From an uncultured Lachnospiraceae bacterium (GTDB taxonomy: Bacteria; Bacillota; Clostridia; Lachnospirales; Lachnospiraceae), in the NCBI GenBank assembly GCA_947589305.1, contig CANQAP010000003.1:1-64000 (forward strand): DNA of 64,000 nucleotides. Direction: 5' to 3'. Both the position numbers and the translations under genes were made by a program. Below are positions 34,154 to 43,599 of this stretch, one piece after another. Every line of letters begins with the position of its first letter. The stretch's first letter is position 1. The notes under the pieces are model-generated. The model was not told the origin of the DNA and did not search any database. It worked only from the letters and a program-made list of their open reading frames with translations.

Positions 34154-34978
34154 ATGTTAAACGAACGATTACAACAACTGATTGATCTTTTACCGTTGCT
34201 CAAAGATTTATTTGAACATGACGTATTTATCACAGTCATGGATACAAACGGTATTGTGCAAGGCTTTTCCGTGCCGGACGGAGCCGTGCCGCAGTTAAAA
34301 GTAGGAGAAGAATTTATCGATCCGAGCGGCGCTTTTCAGGAAGTTATAAAGACCGGGAAAAAGAAACATAATTACCTGCCAAAAGAAGTGATGGGCGAGG
34401 CATTTGAGGGCGTTCTGGCACCTGTTGCCGACCACGGTAAAATCGTTGGCTGTATCATCTGCACCTATTCCGTTGACGCAAAGGAACGCATGGCAAGCGT
34501 CACGGCACAATTTCAGGAATCGGTTGATAACATACAGAGTTCCGTTCAGACGGTCATCAGTGGAATTGAAGATCTGTTCGGCATGCTGACGAACATGAAC
34601 GATATGACCAATTACGTGGAAAACGATGTCCACAATGCTGTTGATGTTGTAAATAAGATCAGCAGCAATGCTTCCCGCTCCAATATCTTGGCTCTGAACG
34701 CTTCCATCGAGGCGGCACGGAGCGGAGAATACGGTCGCGGCTTTGCTGTCGTTGCAGATGAAATGGGTAAACTGGCGAAAGACAGTGACCATTCCGCCGG
34801 AGAGATCAAAACGACATTAAGTACCATCACGGACCATTTGGCATCCATTATCTCTTCCATCAAAGATGCAAATTCCGTGGCGGAAAACCATATGAACAGC
34901 ATTCGCAATATCGAAGACATTCTAGCTAAAACTTTACAGCTCGCGGAACAGCTTGAACAGGATATCCAGAAATGCTGA
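34154..34978 (+). CDS. Soluble MCP-like signalling protein
   Basis: 274 aa, no signal peptide or membrane helix. The N-terminal 110 residues look like a PAS-type sensor ([16 protein letters not shown], then [20 protein letters not shown]); the C-terminal half contains the core of a methyl-accepting signalling domain: [20 protein letters not shown], then [13 protein letters not shown]. The helical bundle is short compared with full chemoreceptors. It is the only plus-strand gene between 22.7 and 59.3 kb and is convergent with the next gene with only ten bases between. It may talk to the kinase operon or to a chemotaxis array elsewhere. Confidence 0.88.
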   Translation: MLNERLQQLIDLLPLLKDLFEHDVFITVMDTNGIVQGFSVPDGAVPQLKVGEEFIDPSGAFQEVIKTGKKKHNYLPKEVMGEAFEGVLAPVADHGKIVGCIICTYSVDAKERMASVTAQFQESVDNIQSSVQTVISGIEDLFGMLTNMNDMTNYVENDVHNAVDVVNKISSNASRSNILALNASIEAARSGEYGRGFAVVADEMGKLAKDSDHSAGEIKTTLSTITDHLASIISSIKDANSVAENHMNSIRNIEDILAKTLQLAEQLEQDIQKC

Positions 34979-34988
34979 GGGAACCTCT

Positions 34989-36224
34989 TTATAAGCGGTA
35001 TCCGTTCTTTTCGAGAAGGACTCTGGCGGTATCAACGGAATCTACCCCCATCTTGTTTTTTACCGGGGCGAATTCTTTCTCCCGTTCCACTTCAAAGACA
35101 AGGCAGTCTTCCATTTCGTGGATCAGATCCAAAGCCAGCGTCTCGAATTTTAAACCGTTTGGTTTGGTCGGATTTACGATAACCCCTGCCTCATCCATGT
35201 ACGGCACCGCTTTTTTTACCACATGCAGCGGCATGTTAATGTCTAGCGTTTCTTTTAGCCGTTGGATTGGGAACAGATAATTTAAAGTCACTCCAAAACC
35301 ATATGCCAACGAACCATCCGCATTCGTCTGATGCTTCATCTCTTCTGACAGTTCGTAATATTCAATAATATGCGGTTTTCCGTTTTCCGTACAAATCGCT
35401 CCCACCTTTTCGTTGGGACCGCTCTTTCGTACCACCTTTGCAGCACACATTTTTCCACTGTCTACGGTCGCCCCGAGAAAGACCGGATCGGCGATCCGCT
35501 GCAGCACATTGTCCACGGAAAATACATTGATCCATTCAATACCGGAATGGAAAATCGGGTCCAGCAGCCCCGCACGGTCCATCGAATGAAACCATCCGCC
35601 GTTTCCGTTCGGCGACAATGCCAAAGACGATTTGGATTGCATGAGGATCTTTCCTTGAAAATCCGTGACCGGATTCATTTCCTGAATAAAAAAGTGCAGA
35701 TGCTCCGGCTGATATCCAAAGAAATCATGTTCTTCAAAAAAAGAAACCGTATCCGCATGGTTCACCGCACTCGTCATGATATAAAGCGGGATCCATGTCT
35801 GCGTTTGTTCCACGATATCTAAAGCATGTTCGATCAGCAGCCTGAAAATCGATAGGTCTCTCGTGATTCCCATGTTAAAACAGCCCTTCGGTTTATCATA
35901 CCCCAAACGGGTTCCCTGACCGCCTGCCAACAGCAAAAGACATAATTTCCCTTCCCGGATCACCTGTTCCCCTATCTCCCGATAGCGTTCGGCATTCCGG
36001 GCGATCTCCGGACAGGTCAGGGCATCGATCGATCGGATATCACCGGAAGAAACGGCTGCGTCCTTTTGTAAATACAACAGAAAGGACCAGTCAATGTTCT
36101 GAATCTGTGAAAACAGACGCTCTTTCTTTCGTTTGGATAACTCATCAATATATTTTAATAAATGCTCCTGATGATATTGTTTTAATAATTCTAAAATCGC
36201 TTCTTCCTTCATCTCATATACCAT
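34989..36224 (-). CDS. UDPGP-family sugar nucleotidyltransferase (UAP1-like)
   Basis: 411 aa. The nucleotide-binding signature LLLLAGGQGTRLGYDKPKGC is that of the UTP:hexose/hexosamine-1-phosphate uridylyltransferase (UDPGP) family, closer to eukaryotic UAP1/UDP-sugar pyrophosphorylases than to bacterial GalU. Other family blocks: PLYIMTSAVNH, NVFSVDNVLQRIADP and EYYELSEEM. It should make UDP-glucose, UDP-galactose or UDP-GlcNAc; as the next gene upstream encodes UDP-galactopyranose mutase, UDP-galactose is an attractive product. The start ATG follows the glf stop directly. Confidence 0.85.
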   Translation of the reverse strand: MVYEMKEEAILELLKQYHQEHLLKYIDELSKRKKERLFSQIQNIDWSFLLYLQKDAAVSSGDIRSIDALTCPEIARNAERYREIGEQVIREGKLCLLLLAGGQGTRLGYDKPKGCFNMGITRDLSIFRLLIEHALDIVEQTQTWIPLYIMTSAVNHADTVSFFEEHDFFGYQPEHLHFFIQEMNPVTDFQGKILMQSKSSLALSPNGNGGWFHSMDRAGLLDPIFHSGIEWINVFSVDNVLQRIADPVFLGATVDSGKMCAAKVVRKSGPNEKVGAICTENGKPHIIEYYELSEEMKHQTNADGSLAYGFGVTLNYLFPIQRLKETLDINMPLHVVKKAVPYMDEAGVIVNPTKPNGLKFETLALDLIHEMEDCLVFEVEREKEFAPVKNKMGVDSVDTARVLLEKNGYRL

Positions 36225-37382
36225 TCAGATCGTAGCATGATAATACTGGCTTTTAAATTCCTGCCCGTAATTCATCTCCCATTTTAGTTCTTTTTCGATC
36301 AAATGAAATGCAGACTCTATCACCTGATCCATATCATAATAGCGATACTCTGCCAAACGTCCTCCAAAGAGGATATTCTTTTCTTCCTGTGCCAGCAACG
36401 CATATTTCTGATATAAGTTCTGATTGTTTTCATCATTGACCGGATAATACGGTTCCATGCCTTCCTTCCATGTGGTCGGATACTCCTTTGTGATCACGGT
36501 CTGTTCCTGCGTGCCGAATTCAAAATGCTTATGTTCAATAATCCTTGTATACGGCGTTTCCCGATCCGTATAATTCATAACCGCCACGCCCTGAAAGTTT
36601 TCCACTTGCAGCAGCTCCGTCTCAAACCGCAGGCTGCGATATTCCAGCTTCCCAAAACAATAATCATAAAAGGAATCTAACGTTCCGGTATAAAGCACCT
36701 TTTCTCCCAAGGCATTATAAGTCTCCCGATCGGCATTGTAATCCGTTTCCAATTCTACATCACAGCCCTCAAAGAGCGCTTCCATCAGGACATTATAGCC
36801 GCCCTGCGGAATACCCTGATACATATCGTTAAAATAGTTATTGTCATACGTATAACGTACCGGAAGCCGTTCGATAATAAATGCAGGCAACTCCTTACAG
36901 TCTCTTCCCCATTGCTTTTCCGTATATCCTTTGACCAATTTACGGTAAATATCCTCTCCTACGAGCTGAATCGCCTGCTCTTCTAGATTCCGAGGTTCAC
37001 CCGGAACCCTTGCCTGCTGTTCGGCAATTCTTTTCCTCGCTTCTTCCGGTGTCCGGACATCTTCCCAAATCTTGCTGAATGTATTCATATTAAAGGGGAG
37101 ATTATACACTTCCCCATGATAATTTGCGATCGGAGAATTCGTATAACGGTTAAACGTCACCAGTGAATTCACAAACTCCCAGACCTTGCGGTTGCTGGTA
37201 TGGAAAATATGCGGTCCATACTTATGCACATTGATATCGGCTATCTTCTCACAATATAAATTGCCGCCCAGATGTGGACGTTTTTCGATCACCAGACAGG
37301 TTTTGCCATTCGTGGTCGCTGCATATGCAAATGTGCCGGCGAACAGTCCGCTGCCAACGATTACATAATCATATTTTTTCAT
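36225..37382 (-). CDS. glf: UDP-galactopyranose mutase
   Basis: 385 aa. FAD-binding GSGLFAGTFAYAA at the start, then VIEKRPHLGGNLY and HKYGPHIFHT, and the conserved active-site block FEFGTQEQTVITKEYPTTW. It converts UDP-galactopyranose into UDP-galactofuranose, the donor for galactofuranose-containing surface glycans. Its start overlaps the stop of the sugar transferase gene (ATGA) and its stop abuts the nucleotidyltransferase start, so the three form one operon. Confidence 0.95.
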   Translation of the reverse strand: MKKYDYVIVGSGLFAGTFAYAATTNGKTCLVIEKRPHLGGNLYCEKIADINVHKYGPHIFHTSNRKVWEFVNSLVTFNRYTNSPIANYHGEVYNLPFNMNTFSKIWEDVRTPEEARKRIAEQQARVPGEPRNLEEQAIQLVGEDIYRKLVKGYTEKQWGRDCKELPAFIIERLPVRYTYDNNYFNDMYQGIPQGGYNVLMEALFEGCDVELETDYNADRETYNALGEKVLYTGTLDSFYDYCFGKLEYRSLRFETELLQVENFQGVAVMNYTDRETPYTRIIEHKHFEFGTQEQTVITKEYPTTWKEGMEPYYPVNDENNQNLYQKYALLAQEEKNILFGGRLAEYRYYDMDQVIESAFHLIEKELKWEMNYGQEFKSQYYHATI

Positions 37383-38773
37383 ATATCCAGTTCCTTTTCT
37401 TCTATTCCACGGAATATATACTCTTTTGCATCATCTCCGGAAAACGCTTCCGTACTATCCGATTTCAGCAACACGATCACAGTCTGAAACAATAACTGCA
37501 CATCCCGAAAAATGCTGTAGTTTTCAATATACATCATGTCCATCATCAATTTATCTTTTGGCGTTGTGTTATACTTGCCCGCAACCTGCGCGTATCCGGT
37601 CAATCCTGCCTTTACGCGGAGACGATACTTAAACTCGGGCAGTTCTTCCGTATAGGTGTAGACATTTTCCAACATCTCCGGTCGCGGTCCGACAAAACTC
37701 ATATCGCCCTTTAAGATATTCAAAAGCTGCGGCAGTTCATCAATACGCGCCTTACGGAGAAATTTCCCCGGCTTGGTAATCCGGTTGTCGTCTTCTGTGA
37801 CCGAATGGTTTTCCACATTTTCCTGCATGGTGCGGAATTTATACACGCGAAAGATCTTACCGTTAATCGTCGCCCGGTTCTGCTTAAATAAAACCGGACC
37901 GCCGTCATATGCCTTGATCACAATGGAACTGATGATCCAGACCGGAGCGGTGATCAAACCGACGATCAGGGACAATGCGATATCCATACATCGTTTGATG
38001 ATCCGCTGTTCCATCGTCAGTCCTTTGACATTATAATTCAAAAGCGATATATCATCCAGCAGATAATATTCGGAACTGAATTCCATGATATCTTCGATCT
38101 CCGGATTGAAGTATACATTTTTACGCGTGCGGTAACAGTAACTTACCACTTCGCTTCGCAGGTGGATCGGAATATTATAGATAAAGACCGTATCCATATC
38201 TTTCAGTTTACGCAGCAGCATCTTATCGCGGTAATCAAATACTTCCACGATCTCATACTGCTTACGGTATTTCCGGATCCCCCGCACGATCTCATTTAAG
38301 TTTTCCTGTGAAGACGTTACCACGCAACATTTCTCCGGCTGATGAATCTTAAAAAACAACGCGTTTCCCGCATATACCGCTAGGATGATCAAAATAAGCT
38401 GGAGCAGAAATGCCAGAACCAATTCGCCGATGCTCCGCAGACGGAACGCATAAATGCTGGGCGTGACCGTATTCATGATCATTAATTGCAGATAAGAGAT
38501 CACATCCGTACACAATACCGCTAATGCGAGCGAATAAATAATAGGCTTGCTTTTTCTTCTTCCGATATCATATTTACCGTAAATCGATAAAAACAACAAT
38601 CCTACAATCACATACGTACTGAGCGTGATACCCAAGGTTCGGGAAAGCTGAGTCAATGCAAAGTTTGTCCTGCCCAGCAGCAGAATAAAGATCGCCATCA
38701 GACACAGATAAAGAATCGTCTTAATGACCATCCATAAAATCGTTTCAAATCTACGGAGTTTTGTTTTATTCAT
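37379..38773 (-). CDS. Polyprenyl glycosylphosphotransferase (exopolysaccharide initiating)
   Basis: 464 aa from the ATG at 38773. The N-terminal half has four to five membrane helices (for example TILYLCLMAIFILLLGRTN), then a Rossmann-like cytosolic region, and the C-terminal third is the bacterial sugar transferase domain with VLFKQNRATINGKIFRVYKF, then RTM and KPGKFLRKARIDELPQLLNI, then VGPRPE. It transfers a sugar-1-phosphate to undecaprenyl phosphate to begin an exopolysaccharide or capsule repeat. First gene of the glf operon. Confidence 0.93.
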   Translation of the reverse strand: MNKTKLRRFETILWMVIKTILYLCLMAIFILLLGRTNFALTQLSRTLGITLSTYVIVGLLFLSIYGKYDIGRRKSKPIIYSLALAVLCTDVISYLQLMIMNTVTPSIYAFRLRSIGELVLAFLLQLILIILAVYAGNALFFKIHQPEKCCVVTSSQENLNEIVRGIRKYRKQYEIVEVFDYRDKMLLRKLKDMDTVFIYNIPIHLRSEVVSYCYRTRKNVYFNPEIEDIMEFSSEYYLLDDISLLNYNVKGLTMEQRIIKRCMDIALSLIVGLITAPVWIISSIVIKAYDGGPVLFKQNRATINGKIFRVYKFRTMQENVENHSVTEDDNRITKPGKFLRKARIDELPQLLNILKGDMSFVGPRPEMLENVYTYTEELPEFKYRLRVKAGLTGYAQVAGKYNTTPKDKLMMDMMYIENYSIFRDVQLLFQTVIVLLKSDSTEAFSGDDAKEYIFRGIEEKELDI

Positions 38774-38850
38774 ATGCACCGCCTACATTATCCCTCAAAT
38801 CGTATCTGAATATTCTTTCTGCTAATTATTACCATTATAGTAACTATGTA

Positions 38851-39858
38851 TTATTTTGTCAAAATTACATCAAAAATATACGCTGCTTCCTCCGCAGTAA
38901 AGCTTTTCGTATCGCTCCCGGCATTCCCGGGCAGCCCTTCCAAATATATACATTTCCCGTCAGTTCCGAGAATGAAATACTTCAGTTCCCCTGCGTAATC
39001 CGCTAAGATCGGCTGTCCGTCAAAGGTTTTTCCCGTATCTTCCAAGCGTTCCCGATAGTCCGGTATCGCCTCGACATGAACGACCGCCAGTTCGTTCCAG
39101 TCTGGAATTTCCACGGACATAAAAATACTGACGTCCTCATAGACTGCTTCACTGCTTGACGGAGAACACATAAAAAATCCGGAATATGACACGCCTTCCC
39201 GAAAAGCCATCTTATAGGAATCAAAAACAGGCACGGTACGCATTGCCGTGATCACATCCGTAAGCGTCTCGTCCTCCGACGCCGGCGTCACTGCCGTTCC
39301 CATCTGTGCCAACGCGCTATAGAGTTTTTGCAACGTAACGGTATGGTTGTCTACCAATTCTTCCCAGCCCGTCACTTGGAACGCAAGACCGTATACGGTC
39401 AGATACAACTCATCTTCCGCGTCTTCCTGTTCCTTTTGGTATATGGCTGTCGTTTCATCGGTGTAGACTTCTTCACAATCACTTGGAATCTGCCCTGTTT
39501 CCGTATCAAGCGGAGCGATGACCACCTTATTCCCCTTAACATTCAGCAAAAATTCCGTCCGGTATTCTGCCATGAGCGACTGACTGTACAGCCACAGCGT
39601 TTCCGTTTCCGTAAACACATATGTGTTTTGATCCATGACAAAGGAAAAATGTTCTCTTGTACCGGCATTTTCTTTCTCCGCACCGGGATCCGGTAACGTC
39701 TGCGCCATCTTTCGTGGATTGGAAACACCGGCAGGCAGAACCAATTCCGTACCCGTTCCGGTCGTATCCGCTTTCTCTTCTGTGGCATCCATCTGCTTAC
39801 CGCATCCTGCCAATAGCAGGCACAGCAGCAACGCATATACCGGACAGCAGCGTTTCAT
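38851..39858 (-). CDS. Lipoprotein of unknown function
   Basis: 335 aa with a lipoprotein signal peptide: MKRCCPVYALLLCLLLAGC, the lipobox Cys at 19. The mature part starts with a low-complexity Thr/Glu-rich linker; no family was recognised. Expected on the outer face of the membrane. The gene is two bases downstream of aspS, at the end of the long housekeeping operon, so it is probably read through from there. Confidence 0.8.
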   Translation of the reverse strand: MKRCCPVYALLLCLLLAGCGKQMDATEEKADTTGTGTELVLPAGVSNPRKMAQTLPDPGAEKENAGTREHFSFVMDQNTYVFTETETLWLYSQSLMAEYRTEFLLNVKGNKVVIAPLDTETGQIPSDCEEVYTDETTAIYQKEQEDAEDELYLTVYGLAFQVTGWEELVDNHTVTLQKLYSALAQMGTAVTPASEDETLTDVITAMRTVPVFDSYKMAFREGVSYSGFFMCSPSSSEAVYEDVSIFMSVEIPDWNELAVVHVEAIPDYRERLEDTGKTFDGQPILADYAGELKYFILGTDGKCIYLEGLPGNAGSDTKSFTAEEAAYIFDVILTK

Positions 39859-39860
39859 TC

Positions 39861-41654
39861 CTACGACTCCTCCTTATTGATAATTGCGATGTCTAACTCT
39901 GCCAGTTGTTTATCATCGACTACATTTGGTGCTTCTGACATCAGGCAGGAAGCATCCTTCACCTTTGGAAATGCGATCACATCCCGAATGGAATCCTGTT
40001 TTGCCATCAGCATGATCATCCGATCCAAACCGTAAGCCAGCCCCGCATGCGGCGGAACCCCGTATTTAAACGCATTCAACAAAAATCCGAACTGTTCATA
40101 AGCCGCTTCTTTTGAAAAGCCCAGCGCTTCAAACATTTTTTCCTGAATATCGTTTTGATGGATCCGGACAGAACCGCCTCCGAGTTCCGTGCCGTTTAAA
40201 ACGATATCATATGCTTTCGCCCGGACACGACCCGGTTCGGATTGCAGATACGGCAAGTCTTCTTCCATCGGCATCGTGAACGGATGGTGCATCGCCGTAT
40301 AACGTCCCTGTTCTTCGTTCCATTCCAAAAGCGGGAATTCCGTAATCCAAACAAAACAGAATTCATCCGGATCCGGCAGACCCATCTGCTCCGCCAGTTC
40401 CACGCGCAAAGCTCCCAGTACATCATATACCACTTTGTTCTGATCCGCCGCAAACAGCAACAGATCGCCTGCCTGTCCGTCCATCGCCGCTACCAGCGCG
40501 TCCATCTCTTCCTGCTTCATAAACTTAGCAAATGAGGATTTATAGGTGCCGTCTTCATTGACCGCCACATACGCCAGTCCTTTTGCGCCATATCCCTTTG
40601 CGAATTCCACCAGCGCGTCAATCTTTTTCCGAGGCATGCCGCCTTGTCCCTTCGCGTTGATTCCACGCACGCTCCCGCCAGCTTCGATCGCGCTTCGAAA
40701 GACGGTAAACTCACAGTTTCGCACGATTTCCGTTATATCATGCAGTTCCATACCATACCGTAAATCCGGTTTGTCGGAACCGAATCGATCCATCGCTTCC
40801 TGCCAAGCCATCCGCGGAATCGGCAACTGCACTTCGACACCGATTGCCTCCTTCATGATCTTGGCAAGCAGACGCTCGTTCACATCGATCACATCATCTA
40901 CATCCACAAAGGATAATTCCATATCGATCTGCGTAAATTCCGGCTGGCGGTCGGCGCGCAGGTCTTCGTCGCGGAAACATCTTGCGATCTGAAAATAACG
41001 GTCGTATCCGGAACACATCAATAATTGCTTAAACAACTGCGGAGACTGCGGCAGGGCATAGAAACTGCCGGGATGCACACGGCTTGGCACCAGATAATCT
41101 CTTGCTCCTTCCGGCGTCGATTTTGTCAGCATCGGCGTTTCAATTTCCAAAAATCCTTCTTCCGTCAAAAATGCGCGCGTCAGCATACATACCTTACTGC
41201 GAAGCATGAGATTGGCTTGCAGATCCGGACGGCGTAAATCCAGATACCGGTATTTTAAACGCAGTTCTTCTTTGGTCTTACTATGTTCTTCAATCGGAAA
41301 CGGCGGCGTTTCTGCCTCAGATAAGATACGCAAAGAATCCGCGATCACTTCGATCTCTCCGGTCTTTAAATTCGGATTAACGCCTCCCTCGCGTTCCACA
41401 ACGGTTCCGGTGACAGCCACTACAAATTCACTTCTAAGCCTATATGCTTTATGAAACACTTCTTCCGATACTTTTTCACTGCTAAACGTCACCTGAAGCA
41501 ATCCGCTTCGATCCCGCAGATCCACAAAGATCAATCCGCCGGTATTTCTGGTCTTTTGTACCCAGCCCATGACTGTGACCTGTTCTCCGAGCTGTTGCCT
41601 GCTCAGTTCCGCACATCGGTGACTTCTTTTCAAACCCTGCATTGATTCTGCCAT
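39861..41654 (-). CDS. aspS: Aspartyl-tRNA synthetase
   Basis: 597 aa, ATG with GTAGGAGG. OB-fold anticodon domain (MGWVQKTRNTGGLIFVDLRD), class II motif 2 (FRDEDLRADRQPEFTQ), a bacterial-type GAD insertion domain in the middle and motif 3 (AYGLDRMIMLM). Charges tRNA-Asp. Lies 11 bases after hisS, the usual hisS-aspS pair of Firmicutes. No T-box leader is found in front of the pair. Confidence 0.97.
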   Translation of the reverse strand: MAESMQGLKRSHRCAELSRQQLGEQVTVMGWVQKTRNTGGLIFVDLRDRSGLLQVTFSSEKVSEEVFHKAYRLRSEFVVAVTGTVVEREGGVNPNLKTGEIEVIADSLRILSEAETPPFPIEEHSKTKEELRLKYRYLDLRRPDLQANLMLRSKVCMLTRAFLTEEGFLEIETPMLTKSTPEGARDYLVPSRVHPGSFYALPQSPQLFKQLLMCSGYDRYFQIARCFRDEDLRADRQPEFTQIDMELSFVDVDDVIDVNERLLAKIMKEAIGVEVQLPIPRMAWQEAMDRFGSDKPDLRYGMELHDITEIVRNCEFTVFRSAIEAGGSVRGINAKGQGGMPRKKIDALVEFAKGYGAKGLAYVAVNEDGTYKSSFAKFMKQEEMDALVAAMDGQAGDLLLFAADQNKVVYDVLGALRVELAEQMGLPDPDEFCFVWITEFPLLEWNEEQGRYTAMHHPFTMPMEEDLPYLQSEPGRVRAKAYDIVLNGTELGGGSVRIHQNDIQEKMFEALGFSKEAAYEQFGFLLNAFKYGVPPHAGLAYGLDRMIMLMAKQDSIRDVIAFPKVKDASCLMSEAPNVVDDKQLAELDIAIINKEES

Positions 41655-41665
41655 TTTCCTTCCTC

Positions 41666-42919
41666 CTACATGCGGTCGGTAAAGAATTCTCGGAATTCTT
41701 CGTATCCCTCTGACTGCATCTGTTCTTTCTGAAACTTTTTATTTTTTTTCATCATCACGATATTCACTGTTCTGCCGGACTGCCGTTCCTTCTTTGCTTC
41801 CTCAAACACCCGAAGCAGCTTATCTCCCGGCATGTTCTTTTCTACCAAAAATGCCAGTTTCGGCTCTGCCGGCACCTTGAAATCCCGTTCCATCAACAGC
41901 ATGATGATCCGTTCAAAACCAATCGAAAAGCCGCAGGCGGCAGTCTCCTGTCCGGTAAATTTTCCTACCATTTCATCATATCTTCCGCCTCCGCCGACCG
42001 ATCCTCCGTATTCATCCATGGAGATTTCAAAGATCGGTCCGGTATAGTAGGACATCCCTCGTACCAAGGTCGGATCAAACCGCAGTTGAAAATCAGTTGT
42101 CTTGACGTTTTCTACGCCGGCAATAATGGTAGCCAGATCGTCCGCCACCGCGGGATCGAGACAGTCTCCCAAGATCTCTTTTAAGTGTTTCAGCCCTGCC
42201 ACGTCATCCGTTACCGTTCGAAACAGATTTAAATAGGCAGAGACCGCCTGTTGATCGTATCCGGCTTCCCGCAGTTCCGTTTCCACGCCTTCCAGCCCAA
42301 TCTTATCTGATTTATCCAAGATAATAAAGACCGTATCGTAGTCGTCCGGCGAAAAACCACTGTATGCCGCCATGGCTTTTAAGATTCTCCGGTCGTTCAT
42401 GCGGATCGTGAAATTATGAAAGTCTAATTTTCCCAGCAAAGTGGTAGTTGCCTGAATCAGTTCCATTTCCGCCAGATACGTCGGTTCTCCTAAAATGTCA
42501 ATATCACACTGCATGAATTGGCGATACCGTCCTCTCTGCGGACGATCCGCGCGCCAGACATTTCCGATCTGCAATGCCTTAAACGGTACCGGCAGATCGT
42601 TGGAATTGTTCGAGTAATAACGGGAGAGCGGCAGGGTCAGATCATACCGCAGACCTCCGTCCACCAAATCCGCTTCTGTCTCCGCCTCTTCTAATCGCAG
42701 CTTTTCGCCGCGTTTTAATATCTTAAAGATCAATTTTTCGTTTTCGCCGCCCTGATTGCTGCACAGATTTTCTATATGTTCGACACAAGGGGTTTCCACC
42801 GACGTAAATCCAAACGCCTTATAGGTTTCCTTGATCAACCCGATCACGTAATCCCGTATTTCCATCTCCTTTGGCATAATATCCTTCATTCCGGTTACCG
42901 GTTTTTTCTTCATTGCCAT
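41666..42919 (-). CDS. hisS: Histidyl-tRNA synthetase
   Basis: 417 aa, ATG with GGAGG nine bases upstream. Class II core with motif 2 (GNVWRADRPQRGRYRQFMQC), the histidine-specific motif GGGRYDEM and motif 3 (CGFSIGFERIIMLL), then an anticodon domain that ends a bit early. The first 101 bases overlap, out of frame, the end of the HD protein gene, which is unusual for a housekeeping gene. Confidence 0.95.
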   Translation of the reverse strand: MAMKKKPVTGMKDIMPKEMEIRDYVIGLIKETYKAFGFTSVETPCVEHIENLCSNQGGENEKLIFKILKRGEKLRLEEAETEADLVDGGLRYDLTLPLSRYYSNNSNDLPVPFKALQIGNVWRADRPQRGRYRQFMQCDIDILGEPTYLAEMELIQATTTLLGKLDFHNFTIRMNDRRILKAMAAYSGFSPDDYDTVFIILDKSDKIGLEGVETELREAGYDQQAVSAYLNLFRTVTDDVAGLKHLKEILGDCLDPAVADDLATIIAGVENVKTTDFQLRFDPTLVRGMSYYTGPIFEISMDEYGGSVGGGGRYDEMVGKFTGQETAACGFSIGFERIIMLLMERDFKVPAEPKLAFLVEKNMPGDKLLRVFEEAKKERQSGRTVNIVMMKKNKKFQKEQMQSEGYEEFREFFTDRM

Positions 42920-43571
42920 GTTCCCTATCCTCCTGCAAACTACTATCCGTTTTTAACGGACTTCCTAAATCCAATGATTCAATATCGATAATGGTTTTCA
43001 GCGTGCTTTCCGTATGAATGACGCTTTGGAACGCCAAAAACACACGCATATCAAAATTTTTGACCTCGTCGATCAGCAGCAAGATCGCAGTATTAATATC
43101 AAATGCTTTCCGGTACGGACGGTCAGAGATCAATGCCGAAAACACATCGCACACCCGCAAAATCCTTGCCCCCAGCGGAATCTCTTCTCCTCTGAGATTA
43201 TACGGGTATCCCGAACCGTCATAATTTTCATGATGATATAATACCATATTGCATATACTGTCCGGCATGCCCTGTTTACGCAGAATCTGCTCGCCCAGTT
43301 GCGCATGCCGGCGGATATACCGTGTTTCCTCGATCTGCATGGTATCTTCTTTTCTGCCGTAAACATAAGAACTGATCTTCAGCTTTCCGATATCATGCAG
43401 CATGCCTGCCATGGCAATCTCCCGGATCTCTGCCTGCGACAGCCCCAGTTCCCGCGCCAGCTTTCCTGCCAGACCGCTGACACAGATGGCATGTACGATC
43501 CCCGTACTGAAATCCTCACTCAGATATTCATTTACGGTATCTCCTACAAAAATATCTCTCTCTTCATCCAT
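42819..43571 (-). CDS. HD/HD-GYP-like phosphohydrolase overlapping hisS
   Basis: 250 aa. The HD motif LHDIGKLKISS, a second His pair in LYHHENYDGSGYPYNLRGEE and VCDVFSALISDRPYRKAF identify the HD-GYP type; cyclic di-GMP hydrolysis is probable. The last 33 residues (from REHGNEEKTGNRN) are encoded by the first 101 bases of hisS in another frame and look like an accidental extension after a lost stop codon. Lies 28 bases after hemZ. Confidence 0.85.
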   Translation of the reverse strand: MDEERDIFVGDTVNEYLSEDFSTGIVHAICVSGLAGKLARELGLSQAEIREIAMAGMLHDIGKLKISSYVYGRKEDTMQIEETRYIRRHAQLGEQILRKQGMPDSICNMVLYHHENYDGSGYPYNLRGEEIPLGARILRVCDVFSALISDRPYRKAFDINTAILLLIDEVKNFDMRVFLAFQSVIHTESTLKTIIDIESLDLGSPLKTDSSLQEDREHGNEEKTGNRNEGYYAKGDGNTGLRDRVDQGNL

Positions 43572-43599
43572 ATCAACTCAACCGCTTTCTCATTTGTCT

